A DNA stretch of 64,000 nucleotides from the NCBI GenBank assembly GCA_010279815.1, contig QEOQ01000165.1, forward strand, positions 739,638-803,637, written 5' to 3'. This DNA is from Brachionus plicatilis (lineage: Eukaryota; Rotifera; Eurotatoria; Ploima; Brachionidae). Below the pieces are notes generated by a model, which was not told the DNA's origin, did not search any database, and saw nothing but the letters and a program-made list of their open reading frames with translations. Below, in pieces: positions 32,164-42,273 of the stretch. Made by a program: the position numbers and the translations under genes. Every line of letters begins with the position of its first letter. Position 1 is the first letter of the stretch.

Positions 32164-34377
32164 ATGTCTACGATAGTGGAAATTTTTGAAAAATTTGGCA
32201 TCAATTTAAATAATGGAGAGGAGACTTTTAATAGTTTTAGTGTCGACCCTCGCAGATTTCAATCCAACCTGATACAATTCATTCAAAAATCACCTGAAAA
32301 TCCCAAATGGGAGAAAAATTATGAGACAATTTGGAAAATTCTTGAATCATATCTTGACAACGAAACAAACTTTGCAGTGTCTCTATTACCAAGCAAAAAT
32401 GTCAGCAGCCAGCACACTCACAGCTCGAACCAAGACAGTTTACTCAAAATTTTGCTCGAAATATCCGACCTGCAGTCGGACCTGTTCGATTATTTGGTCT
32501 CAAAAATACTAAATTATCTAGAGACCAGCGACACCAATTCTGACATTCAAATTTTGGGTCTCCAAATCAACATACCAAGCTACATTGTTTCTCAATTTAG
32601 GTACCAGCCGCGAATCAACAATCCCCAAGCGTTGTGCCAAAAATTAATCGAACTGATAAACAGCACCACAAATTCTGCAATCAAAAAAGAGATCATCGCC
32701 TGCTTTCCAGACATTTTATGTGATAGCCAACACGATGGCTTGGTAAGCGACTTGGAGCTTCTTCTAGATGAAATCGAGCTCATCAGTCCCACTCTGGACA
32801 CCCTGAGCAACCTTAGCTTTAAGAAAGAAAATTTACTCGGCATCACTCGCACCGTGCTATTAAAATATCCGCTTTTGGGTGAAAAAGATCTACCATCCAG
32901 CTTGAGGTTCATTCTGAAAGCTTCCATTATCCTAAATGACAAAGATGTGTTCAATGATTTGCGCAGCAAACTAAAATTGGATGAACTGGCAGACGATTCA
33001 GTGAGACATGTAGTCTATGACATATTTAGGGAAAACTTCCAAGTTTCTAATCAATTGGTCGAGCTCTATTCGACTTGTATTCAGTACAATACTTTGGCAT
33101 TTGTGAACAATTTGATTCTGCCATTTGACTTTTTGGTGGTGACTTTGAGCTATTCGATTGCACAATATTCTAAATCGATAGATAAATTTTTCAAAGCAGC
33201 AATTAAACAGGAAACAATTAGAAATGTTGAAAAGTCTAGTTTAATTTTTATTAAGTTTTGCTCAAATTTTTCCCAAGAAGTTCTCGATCCGATTGAAAAA
33301 ATGTCCAAATCGTTGATTCAAAATCCTCCTGGTGAATTGGCATCGGTCGGAAAGCTAATTATCAAGGACATGTTCTTGCACATGGACAAAAGCGTTCGTC
33401 AACAACTTCTCAATTATTTGCTTGAACTGATAATCAATTATACAGGTCCTGTCCGAGAGAACTCTTTAGATGTGTTGGTCAATCTGTCGTCAGCAGAAAA
33501 AGAAAGTGCGCTGGTACCTTTTCAGATGCAAATAAAAACCCTGCTTGACTACATTGAATTTTTTAATTTGTCTGAAATTCGCCAAGTCTACACCATTATT
33601 TGCTCAATTGCTTATTCGCATCCAAAGCCCTCGGCACCCGAGTCCATCTCAGTAATTTCGAGCTCACAGTCTTTCACCAAACCCAGCAATATTCAGGATA
33701 ATTTAAATATTCTTATCAACAAACAATTGAGCTCAAATAGCCTCAAACATAAGCAAATTGGAGTGATAGGAGCTTTGATGCTTTTAAAGAGTATGGCTAA
33801 TAGAACCAAGTCTAAGCCAGCGGAAAAACCAGAGGAAGAAAATGAAAGTTTTTTTTCCTGCTCGAGTTCCCAGTCAAGTATTTACAACGCACCAGGCAAT
33901 TCCACCTCCATTCAGAATACTTCATATATTTTGTCCAACATAGCTGCAGAGATCAAAAATATTTGGGACATGATCTTGGAATCAAGTCGATCCAGTCCAG
34001 AATCTTTGGGTCTTTTTGAGGACGATCTGACTGGCATTGTGCTCAAAGATTGCATCGGCGACAGCTTGGAGATGCTAATGAAGGAGAATTTGCGAGACAT
34101 GTCCAGAAATTTGTTTAAATTAGAGCCTGGCTATAAGCAAACATTGTCCAAGTACAGCAGTCAATTGTCTTCGTTCAGATTTGGCTACGATTTCGGTCTT
34201 GACCAAACAACCCATGGAGCTCTTAATTTGTTGCCTTTGGTTCTGAATGACTTAAAAAAAAAGAACACCTGCATTCTAAATCCACACATTCAGCAGTTGA
34301 ATCTTCCTTCGATTGCCATTCCGTCCACATTTCGTCTCATGTGTGCTTTGGAACGAAATAATCTAAAAGCATATTAA
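32164..34377 (+). CDS. FANCD2: FANCD2 N-terminal half, separate open reading frame
   Basis: A 737-codon intronless frame matching the N-terminal half of Fanconi anaemia protein FANCD2, which with FANCI clamps on DNA for interstrand-crosslink repair in the nucleus. Matching blocks recognised from the family include NIPSYIVSQFRYQPRINNP, the ILCDSQHDG segment, NILINKQLSSNSLKHKQIGV and the end block IAIPSTFRLMCALER. Lys530 in LKHKQIGVIGA (codon 33751-33753) aligns with human Lys561, the monoubiquitination site. The frame stops at 34375-34377, right after the block equivalent to human YFRLL-CVER; the next conserved block starts the frame at 36505. The start is the first ATG, after A/T-rich leader. 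Both the split and the lack of introns are unusual. Stop readthrough is possible but would enter AT-rich non-coding DNA. Confidence 0.88.
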   Translation: MSTIVEIFEKFGINLNNGEETFNSFSVDPRRFQSNLIQFIQKSPENPKWEKNYETIWKILESYLDNETNFAVSLLPSKNVSSQHTHSSNQDSLLKILLEISDLQSDLFDYLVSKILNYLETSDTNSDIQILGLQINIPSYIVSQFRYQPRINNPQALCQKLIELINSTTNSAIKKEIIACFPDILCDSQHDGLVSDLELLLDEIELISPTLDTLSNLSFKKENLLGITRTVLLKYPLLGEKDLPSSLRFILKASIILNDKDVFNDLRSKLKLDELADDSVRHVVYDIFRENFQVSNQLVELYSTCIQYNTLAFVNNLILPFDFLVVTLSYSIAQYSKSIDKFFKAAIKQETIRNVEKSSLIFIKFCSNFSQEVLDPIEKMSKSLIQNPPGELASVGKLIIKDMFLHMDKSVRQQLLNYLLELIINYTGPVRENSLDVLVNLSSAEKESALVPFQMQIKTLLDYIEFFNLSEIRQVYTIICSIAYSHPKPSAPESISVISSSQSFTKPSNIQDNLNILINKQLSSNSLKHKQIGVIGALMLLKSMANRTKSKPAEKPEEENESFFSCSSSQSSIYNAPGNSTSIQNTSYILSNIAAEIKNIWDMILESSRSSPESLGLFEDDLTGIVLKDCIGDSLEMLMKENLRDMSRNLFKLEPGYKQTLSKYSSQLSSFRFGYDFGLDQTTHGALNLLPLVLNDLKKKNTCILNPHIQQLNLPSIAIPSTFRLMCALERNNLKAY

Positions 34378-34587
34378 GATGCAAAAGACTTTAAAATAAT
34401 GTTAATTTTTAAATTTTAAATTTTATTTTTTTCTTCAAAATTTAGAAAAATAACATATTAAAAAGTTTTGATTGTATTTAGAACAAGTTTTTTTGGGTGA
34501 ACTTAAAAAATTAATATTTTCTTAAATTAATACTATAGTTAATTAATTTTTTTTAAATTATCTTTACCTTACAAATTAATTATACAT

Positions 34588-34706
34588 TACAATTTAAAAC
34601 TAACTAGTACGCATTTTGTTCCTCGACTTTTCTTCAGCTATTCCAGTGGGAAAAGTAAAAGTCGAGGAAGAGTTGAAGAAAGGAAATGTACAAGTTTTAA
34701 ATTGTA
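34588..34706. repeat. Imperfect hairpin 3' of FANCD2 N-half
   Basis: Outer arms TACAATTTAAAACT and AGTTTTAAATTGTA pair, and inner arms CCTCGACTTTT and AAAAGTCGAGG pair, around a loop containing CAGCTATTCCAGTGGG. It lies about 210 bases after the stop codon. It could be a foldback MITE, a 3' UTR structure or a small-RNA precursor. Confidence 0.6.
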
Positions 34707-34731
34707 CTGTATATAATAATATATCGTCTAA

Positions 34732-35417
34732 GGCAAATTGAAGTTCATGATCATGCTCAAATGATCAATATTTAATTTACTAAAATCTGGAAAAAAATGA
34801 TAAAATAAGTTTTTTTTTTTTAAATTAAATATAATATGTTTATTATTTTAATTGAAAAAAAAACAAATCTTTTTTTTCTAATTGATCTTTAATTGATTCT
34901 TCTAAAAATTTTATTTGAAAACTTTAAAGAAAAATTTAAAATCGACATTAAGGTATCCAAATTATGGCTTTAAATGATATTTTAATATTAATTAAAATGA
35001 ATTACAGCGAAACAAAGTTAAATTTTATATTGTAAAATTTCAAAATGTTGATTAAGATTTTTAATTACTTCAGATAAAAATTCATATGATTTTCTATCTA
35101 ATTATAGATTAAACAAATCATGTTTAATAAAGTTTAGTCATTTATTATTAAAAAATTGATAAAAAATGCCTTTTTTATTTAAATCAAAAACTAAATTTAT
35201 TTATTTATTTGTTTTTCTGTACCGAGCTTGAGCTCCTTTAGAATTAAAAATAAAAAATAAAATAAAGTTAAATAAAAAAAAATAAAATAAAAATAAAGTA
35301 AAAAGGATTAAAATAAACGAAATTAAATAAAAGATATATAAATATGTAATAAATGGAATTTTTTATTCTAAAAATTTTGAATTGAAATTTACAGTTGATC
35401 ATGAACTTCAATTTGCC
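34732..35417. mobile_element. TIR-bounded element between FANCD2 halves
   Basis: The first 20 bases, GGCAAATTGAAGTTCATGAT, are found exactly inverted at the far end (the perfect match is 22 bases), with CGTCTA-like strings just outside both ends. The 686-base element has no coding frame. It is probably a non-autonomous DNA transposon. Confidence 0.6.
35190..35300 (-). repeat. GAAGGAG palindrome repeat, copy 6
   Basis: TTATTTATTTGTTTTTCTGT, ACCGAGCTTGAGCTCCTTTA, then A-rich arm of AAATAAAATAAAG units. GAGCTTGAGCTC is intact. Confidence 0.65.
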
Positions 35418-36504
35418 ATCGTCTAATAGTGATCGCTTTCGATTTAAATTCATATAATTTAATTGAAGCAATTAATTTTATTGAAACGGTTTCTTATTCT
35501 TCTTTGCCTCCCAAATATAATAGTTTTTAACTGAAAAAAATTCTTTATTAAAATTTTATTAAAATTTAAAAAAAATATCATTAACGAAGCGAAGCGATGG
35601 GTTTAATATTAAAATTGGGTTTAATATATTATTAAAATTAAATTTCATAAATTTCATTTAACTTGTTGATAAAGCTGTATAAGATTAAAAAAAACAATAA
35701 TTTTTTTCAGGTATTTATTGATAATTAATTAATCTAAAAAAAATAGCTATTCTAGAATGCAACTAATATTTTATTTTTAATATTAATTTTTTTTATAATA
35801 ATATCATCGAAAAATCAAAAAATTATTTTGAATTTTTAGAACCTTATAATGATTATAATCAAATATTAATTTTTTATTCAGATGTTTAATAGAATTGACA
35901 AAACTCAATTTTCTGCAAAATCATCTACTTTTGGTTTATGTTTTTTATTCAACTGAATATATGTTTTTTTTCTTTAAAATTAAATTAGAATTAGAATGTT
36001 AGATGATTATCTCTCATTTTTATATTTTTTCATTAGTTAATCACATTTAAAATTTACAATTCATGTTTTTTGAATCGAAATTATTTTAATCAAGAGTTAA
36101 ATAATTCTGTTTAATTAAATCAAAAAGAAATATTTTTTAATTTCGAATGATTTTTGGAAAAAACATGTCATGAAAAATTGTGATTTTTTTAACAAAAATA
36201 TTGAAAAATTTTGACTATCCAAATCCAATTACAAAAATAACATTTTTATTCCAGAAAAGTCTGTTTTTTCATCAATTTATGAGATATTTTTTATCGAATC
36301 TCAATTTTTAAATCAAAATTTGATTCTCATAAATTACAAATAATTTTTTTTCGAAGACTTCAACTTATCAAATAAATTATTTTGAAATTTTTTTTCAATT
36401 CAATTTCAATTCAAAAATATAGACATAAATTACTGCAACAAAAATAAAAAAATTAATGAAAAAAATTAAAATTCATGTCTTAAAATACACGGAATCAACT
36501 CAAT

Positions 36505-38616
36505 ATGGATTTTGCTGACTATTTGGGCTGTCCCATTTTATCTATTAACAAAGATGATCTGCTTCGTTACGGGAACGATTGGTTAAATAAATTTAAAAGT
36601 TTTAATGATGACGAAAAAAAGCTAGTGTGCAATTGCATATTTTATTTGATAAACTGGTTCATTGAACTAATAAATGCATTTAGTGGCAAAATTTTCGATG
36701 ACCAATTTCAGCTTGGAGACAAATTGATCAATCGCTTGAGCGACATTTGCCAACTAAGAAGTGTCTTAAAAAACATTCTCTCTCTGATGAAGTTTTACCG
36801 TCCACCGATGGTAGTTTTTGGCCTCATTGACTCATCAGTTGATGAATTGCCATTTGTTCAGCAATTTGTGAAGGAAAACAAACCAAAGAGTGGCAAGAAA
36901 AAAGGCTTCAAAGAGACAAAAAAAGCGGTCAAAAAACCCAAAACTGAAAATTTGTTTGACAACTCGGACTTGGAAGAAGAAAAGAGCATCATTGATGATT
37001 CCGAAGATGACCAAGAGTCCACATCCGAATTTGACTTGAATAAAATATCAATCTATTTCCGAGAATTTGATTTAAGCCTGATTAACTTTGTGAATTTCAA
37101 TCTAAACCTAAATGCCAATGTAATACCGGACACAATTGAAAAAGAGCCAACATTGCCAAGTCTAAAACCAGAGCATTTGCTTTATGTAATAAGCGATTTT
37201 AATTCAAAGCTTAGCACCATCTTAAAATCAAATTCTGCCAAAACTAATCCATTAGGTCTGACAGCTAAACCGACCAAGTTGCAACTATTTCTGCAGTCTA
37301 ACCCAGTTGACGTCACAGGGGTAATAAACAATCTGATAGATAAAAACATGCCTGCTCTTATTCAGCATTTGGACACTATTCAAAATCACATAAGAACCAT
37401 CCAGGATGCACATGATGGCATCAAAGACCCCTCTGAGATTTCAACAAGTGAAAATAATTTATTTCTGCTAAAAATTCTAAATCAAATACTAAAGATGCTG
37501 CAGCAGACTTTTTCCTATTTGAACAGTGTAAATAACCAGAGCAAATTGGAAGATTTATTTAAAGTTTTTATCAAATCAGTCAAAATTCAGTCAAGTTCGA
37601 AATTGGCAAGTCAAATTGACAAGCTGCCCGATTTAGTTTGCTTCAATTATTTGGCCAAGTTTAAAGATGTCTTGTTGGACCTCAATTCTGGCCACACTTT
37701 GGTCCAACTCTTGGATTTGATAATCAAAATTTTGTCCAAAAAAACGGATGGAAGCCTCTTGGCAAAAATGAAAAAAATACTCTGCACTTGTTCATTGGAA
37801 TTTTTGACTAGTGATTATAATCCAAAGTTAAATTTGGTACTCTCAAATCGACAGATGAACAATGATGGAGTAGTTTGCTGCCTGAACTATTTGATTAGTA
37901 ATAGTGAGAATAGCTTGAGTGTGGTGGAAGATTTGGTAAAAGTTATTTGCAATGATGATTTTATGCTCGACAGACAAAACTGTGACAAATATTCAACACT
38001 AAAAAGCCACTTCCTGTCCTATTACAGGACTTGTCTTGAGTTTACGGTAAATGAGCTGAAAGTTTGTAGCGGCGATACATTGGAAGTATTTTCCAAAATT
38101 CGCAGTCTTACTCACATGCACTGCGAATTGGTGTTGCTTAAAAAAAGCGTCGCATTCAAGGACATTAACATGCTGACTGTGATCAAAAACTCAAAAATTT
38201 TTGTCACCAATTTCACAAAGTATTCAATGCCTTGTTTGGACAAAGCTTTTGATGGTTCGAAACAAGAGATAGTGGTTCTGCTGCAAAAAATACAAAAGTG
38301 TGTTCACTTTATACAAGAGATTTTGGTCACCAAAGACCAAGCGGCTATTGCCAAACAAGCTCCCATTTACAATAGAGTAATCGAAGCGCTGATGGTTAGA
38401 GTGCAGCAATTGCTCTATGTTAATTCATTTGATGGAGGCTTTATGGTGAATTTTGTCGAGAGTAGACTAAAAATTGGCGACGATGGTCGCAGAAAAAAAG
38501 AAAAAAAGCCTCTAAAAAAAAAGAAAGGAAAGAAAAATGGAAGTGACATTGAAGAGAGCGAGATCGAAGAGGATGAAGAAAGTGAAAACCAAGATGACAA
38601 TTCTGACGACAATTAA
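36505..38616 (+). CDS. FANCD2: FANCD2 C-terminal half, separate open reading frame
   Basis: A 703-codon intronless frame matching the C-terminal half of FANCD2. The N-terminus MDFADYLGCPILSI lines up with human EIDGLLDCPIFLT, and FYLINWFIELINAF with the human LTLNWFREIVNAF block that follows it. Later blocks include a KKxxKK/acidic linker (about 125-170), ISIYFREFDLSLINF (human FFRELDIEVFSIL), PEHLLYVISDFNSKL, NSKIFVTNFTKYSMPCLDKA and the acidic tail after a K-rich stretch, as in the human protein. With the N-half it totals 1440 codons, close to the whole human protein (about 1450). It would need its own promoter or trans-splicing. If both halves are made they could reassemble, because the split lies in the helical solenoid (inference). 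Confidence 0.88.
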   Translation: MDFADYLGCPILSINKDDLLRYGNDWLNKFKSFNDDEKKLVCNCIFYLINWFIELINAFSGKIFDDQFQLGDKLINRLSDICQLRSVLKNILSLMKFYRPPMVVFGLIDSSVDELPFVQQFVKENKPKSGKKKGFKETKKAVKKPKTENLFDNSDLEEEKSIIDDSEDDQESTSEFDLNKISIYFREFDLSLINFVNFNLNLNANVIPDTIEKEPTLPSLKPEHLLYVISDFNSKLSTILKSNSAKTNPLGLTAKPTKLQLFLQSNPVDVTGVINNLIDKNMPALIQHLDTIQNHIRTIQDAHDGIKDPSEISTSENNLFLLKILNQILKMLQQTFSYLNSVNNQSKLEDLFKVFIKSVKIQSSSKLASQIDKLPDLVCFNYLAKFKDVLLDLNSGHTLVQLLDLIIKILSKKTDGSLLAKMKKILCTCSLEFLTSDYNPKLNLVLSNRQMNNDGVVCCLNYLISNSENSLSVVEDLVKVICNDDFMLDRQNCDKYSTLKSHFLSYYRTCLEFTVNELKVCSGDTLEVFSKIRSLTHMHCELVLLKKSVAFKDINMLTVIKNSKIFVTNFTKYSMPCLDKAFDGSKQEIVVLLQKIQKCVHFIQEILVTKDQAAIAKQAPIYNRVIEALMVRVQQLLYVNSFDGGFMVNFVESRLKIGDDGRRKKEKKPLKKKKGKKNGSDIEESEIEEDEESENQDDNSDDN

Positions 38617-38969
38617 AGCTAGATTTTTTACTGATAATATATAAATAAGCTTATTTTCTAATTTAATAAATTAATAAAAAAATTTTAAATGTAAAATTAT
38701 CATTTATTGTAGACAATATTTATTTTATTTTATTTCTTTTTGACGGAAAAAAATTAATTTAAAATTGGTCTTGCTAAATTTGGTTTTGACAAATACTCTG
38801 ATCTGGCGTCAGACGCTCTGCAAATTGGACCACCCAAAATACTATGATTTGCTTTCGTTTATTTACCGTAAGTCTTAATATAGAAATATACTCAATTTTG
38901 TTTTATTTTTAAGCATCATTTTTAAAAATTCAAATGACAATTTTTTTTTAATTTGAAAATTATATTATA
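38617..38969. other. 3' flank of FANCD2 C-half
   Basis: Contains AATAAATTAATAAAA near 38665 as a likely polyadenylation region, then a tRNA-Trp pseudogene. Confidence 0.5.
38798..38845 (-). pseudogene. tRNA-Trp fragment
   Basis: TCTGATCTGGCGTCAGACG then CTCTGCAAATTGGACCACCC matches the anticodon arm through the D arm of the tRNA-Trp genes (minus strand), with several changes and with the T arm and acceptor stem destroyed. Confidence 0.7.
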
Positions 38970-39647
38970 TACATTGCCGATTTGACTATTGGATTTCTGG
39001 TAATTTTACGAAAAAATTGGTAAAAATGAAAAGGCCAAATAAAAAGCTCAATTTTTTGAATTTTTTTTGTTATTTTCTAATAAATTTTGAAAAATAAAGT
39101 TTCTATTTATTTGTTTATTTTTCACCAAAAGTTACTTTTTTTACCATATTTTAACCTATTTTTACCTAAAATAATTTAATAAGGTAATAATAATAATAAT
39201 AATATATAAGCTTCAGCAAGACTAGTTTGCGGAGGTGGCCTACTAGGAGGTTACCTATGGTAGCTCCTTGTGCATAACACATAGAAAAATACTGACAGAA
39301 GAAAAACAATTTAATTTTTAGGTCAAAATAAGAGTTAAGATTACTGATAGAAAAAGCTGGGGTATATGTATAGTAAAATTGATGGAAAATTTTACACTAA
39401 AATTGATATTAAAATAATTTACCTATAATTTACGTAAAAATTAGTAAAAAATAGTAAAAAAAAAGTAACATTTGGTAAAATATAAACAAATAAATAGAAA
39501 CTACTTTTTTCAAAATTTATTAGAAAATAATAAAAAATTCAAAAGATTGAGCTTTTTTTTGGCCTTTTTATTTTTACCAATTTTTACGTACAATTACGTA
39601 AATTTACGTAAAATTACCAGTAATCCAATTGTCAAATCGGCACTGTA
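38970..39647. mobile_element. Tc1/mariner-type hairpin MITE, copy 2 (interrupted)
   Basis: Ends TACATTGCCGATTTGACTAT and, inverted, TTGTCAAATCGGCACTGTA. Arms match the 14053-14438 element, including ATAAACAAATAAATA and AAAAGCTCAATTTTTT. The centre (about 39180-39400) holds unrelated sequence starting with an AATAATAAT run and containing GGCCTACTAGGAGGTTACCT, so a second insertion split the hairpin loop. Confidence 0.75.
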
Positions 39648-39749
39648 AGTTTATTAAGCAGTTGGAAATATTAAAATTTTCAATCTAAATTGTCATGCAT
39701 TTATTTTTTATATTTTTTTATTTATCAAAAGAAAACAAAGTTTTAAGAA

Positions 39750-39821
39750 GACTTCGTGGCGCAATTGGTAGCGCGTCTGACTCCAGATCAGAAGGTTGCG
39801 TGTTCGAGTCACGTCGGGGTC
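39750..39821 (+). tRNA. tRNA-Trp(CCA): tRNA-Trp (CCA)
   Basis: Identical 72-base cloverleaf with anticodon CCA, followed within a few bases by a TTTTTTTT terminator. Confidence 0.95.
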
Positions 39822-40038
39822 AAAGTTTTTTTTTGTCTGTTTTGATTGTTTTTTTAGAAAGATTTTGAGTTTAAATTTTTAGTAGGTGTCAAAATATGAA
39901 TAAAAAGTTCAAGCTTGATTAAAAATTTTGCTTATTGTTTGAACAATTTTTATATTCCGTAGAAAATCATAAAAAAATATTGTTTTGTATTTGATATAAA
40001 ATAGGAGAAAAATTTATTATAGAATCAAATTGATAAAA

Positions 40039-40561
40039 ATGCTTAAGCAATCATTTAAAAGCATTCATAGTGTCTTATTTTTCTACTTGGTTCTAAGTAA
40101 ATTTTTTATAAAAATAAATGATTTTTAATAATCGACACTAATTTAAGTTATTGTTGGAATAATTGGTGTCGATGCATTGAAGTGTTATAAATGTGACAAT
40201 TGTCCTGGAAGCACTGCCAATAAAACTAATGCTCCAGAACTTATAACTTGTCCGGAGGATAATTATTTTTGTCTGGTAAGTTCAATTTTGTCAAAATCAG
40301 ATAAAAACTTAGATCCAAATTTCCAATCAATGATTAATTTGAATAATTCTTTTTTTTTTTTATTCTATAAAAATAATCTTATTTAAGAGACAAGAATTGA
40401 AGACAAAAATCAATTCTAAAACTGTAGTAAGAACTATTTATATGAATTGTGCCAGAATTTGTATTGGTGGTTTTGTCTCAAATGGTGAACAAAATTCGGT
40501 TCATAATTTCTGTTGTTACAATGACGAATGCAATTTCGACTATATGCCTGATATTTTCTAG
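40039..40561 (+). CDS. Ly6/three-finger domain secreted protein 5
   Basis: Three exons (40039-40096, 40148-40275, 40388-40561) give 119 residues in frame. A signal sequence (HSVLFFYLVLIIVGIIGVDA) precedes L-K-C-Y-K-C-D-N-C-P-G-S, L-I-T-C-P-E-D-N-Y-F-C-L, M-N-C-A-R-I-C-I, F-C-C-Y-N-D-E-C-N and a short acidic end. C-C-x-x-x-x-C-N is the LU-domain close. The most diverged of the five Ly6 genes, it lacks the basic tail. Function unknown. Confidence 0.75.
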
Positions 40562-41613
40562 AATTAATATTTGAATCCGGCAAATAATTTTAAATTTTTG
40601 CTTATTTTTTTTAAATTAAATTAATAAAATTTTTAACTAGGAAAATATTTTAATTTACTTCCGCTTTTTATTTAGTCAGCATTTTAAATGTAAACAACGA
40701 AATATACAAAAGTGAAAAATCTACTTCAGATAAATGCAAAAGTTATTCAGATTCATTTAATGGGCAATCGTTCATGTGAGATAAGAGGCTTTGTTAAATT
40801 ATTCTCAAAGAAAAAATTTTTTTAATACAAATAAAGCTAATTTGTGGAATTTATATATTTAGAAAAACCTATGTATTAGAAATGAAGGTCTATTGAAAAT
40901 CATTATTTTCTCTTGAACAAACCTAGCCATCTTTATCTTACCATTTTAGTTGTTTTTAATTAATTGTAAAAATATTTATGAGAAAAATTCATGAAACTTA
41001 TCTCAACGATAATTTCGTGACCATTATGTCATCCTTTTGTTTCATTTATTTACATTTTTAAAATATAATTACTTATCTTATTTCGAATAATAAGATTAAT
41101 TTCGAAGATTGGCATTAAACCAAACTATTTAAAGCCTTTAGAATTTCTTACTTGGTTGTATGGATTTAAAGTTACTAAGCAAGATTTTATTAAGAAAGAA
41201 AACAGAAGAAACAGCCTCGAAATGAAGATTATTTTTTTAAATATTTTCTATTCAATTTAAATTTTTAGGAGTGAGATTTAGAAAAAATATAAAATTTAGA
41301 TCTAAAAAACAATTTCTTAAACTAAGATTTTAAATTTTGGATCTTTAAAAAGTGAACTAAATTTAAATTTTATTGTTTCAGAAAAGAAAATAAAACACAA
41401 AAACTAAACACTAGACGAAAACTCGAATGAATTTATATGACCAACATTAATTCTGAGGCCGAACATGAATACTTTTTCCATAATTAACTTTTTTTTCTTA
41501 CTTGACATGGTTTTTTTTTTTACAAAAAAGTTTATGTTTTATTAACATTCATGAATAAACAAATTTATATGTTTGATAACAATTTAAAAATATACAATTT
41601 TTTCATCATTTGG
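40562..41613. other. Intergenic, no gene recognised
   Basis: 3' flank of Ly6 gene 5 and AT-rich DNA. No frames or bounded repeats that I can support. Confidence 0.4.
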
Positions 41614-42148
41614 TTGATTTTTTTAAAGTGAATGATAAAAAGAAAAATTCAGTAGTACTTACTTAGTCCTTTAATAGTTGAAACTTTTTTTTTATAATTA
41701 AGAAAACTTTTAAATATAAAAATTTATTAAAATTGTAATTTAAAACATTTATATTGCTGAAGACTTAATTCTCACATAAAAATGATTATCATTCATTATT
41801 AAACACATCCATAATGAGTTTTTTTTTTTTAATATTTACTTTGATATTATTTTGATATTTTTGATTTCAAGACTGACACAGTTTTCATAAACATTTTTTT
41901 CCCACGATCAAATATCAATATTTTTTCAAAAATAATTAAAAAGACGATTAACAAAAAATAGGTGATATTTTGCTTTCAATTTTTAAAATAAAAATAAGTA
42001 ATGAAATTTAACTAGCAAAGTTTGTAAGTGGCGTCATGGCTTAGTGGCTAAAGCGCCTGTCTAGTAAACAGGAGATCCCGGGTTCGATTCCCGGTGATGC
42101 CTTTTTTACATTTTTGCATTTTTTTCTAGATTTTACTTTATTTGGATT
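41614..42148. repeat. Duplicated tRNA-Thr segment, copy B
   Basis: Homologous to 30486-30790 with an insertion at about 41725-41960. Sequence downstream of its tRNA (ATTCTAAAACAACATTTAAA, AAGCTTTACAAGTGGT) is repeated after the third tRNA-Thr, so the two right-hand tRNA-Thr genes form a local tandem duplication. Confidence 0.7.
42030..42101 (+). tRNA. tRNA-Thr(AGT): tRNA-Thr (AGT), copy 2
   Basis: Same 72 bases and terminator as 30676-30747. Confidence 0.95.
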
Positions 42149-42273
42149 TTCTATTAAATAAATTTTTATTCTAAAACAACATTTAAAATTTAAATGCTTA
42201 TTTTTGTACATACAAACTAAGTCAAAGAAAAGCTTTACAAGTGGTATTTAGAATATTTTCCGATTAAAAATGG

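Larger units (their letters stand above)
34378..36504. other. Interval between the two FANCD2 halves
   Basis: 2.1 kb with no coding frame. It holds a long imperfect hairpin (34588-34706), a TIR-bounded element (34732-35417) with a GAAGGAG repeat inside, and about 1 kb of AT-rich sequence that could include the promoter of the second half. In the frame of the second half there is a TAA at 36481-36483 and no AG acceptor between it and the ATG at 36505. Confidence 0.75.

Noticed and set aside
32592..32969. Minus-strand 125-residue frame inside FANCD2
   Set aside because: Antisense shadow of the FANCD2 coding sequence, with no family features. The same holds for 33912-34100, 38224-38409 and 38415-38612.
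34378..36504. Single FANCD2 gene with one 2.1 kb intron
   Set aside because: No GT donor before the first stop that keeps the conserved end, a TAA directly upstream of the second ATG with no intervening AG, and the first internal AG lies past the conserved start. Only cDNA could revive this idea.
38818..38845. A further functional tRNA
   Set aside because: Only the anticodon and D arms resemble tRNA-Trp; the T arm and acceptor stem are destroyed.
22457..40561. Reading the three-finger genes as venom-type toxins
   Set aside because: The three-finger fold is shared by many non-toxic Ly6 proteins. Nothing in these sequences points to a toxin and the basic tails are unlike one.
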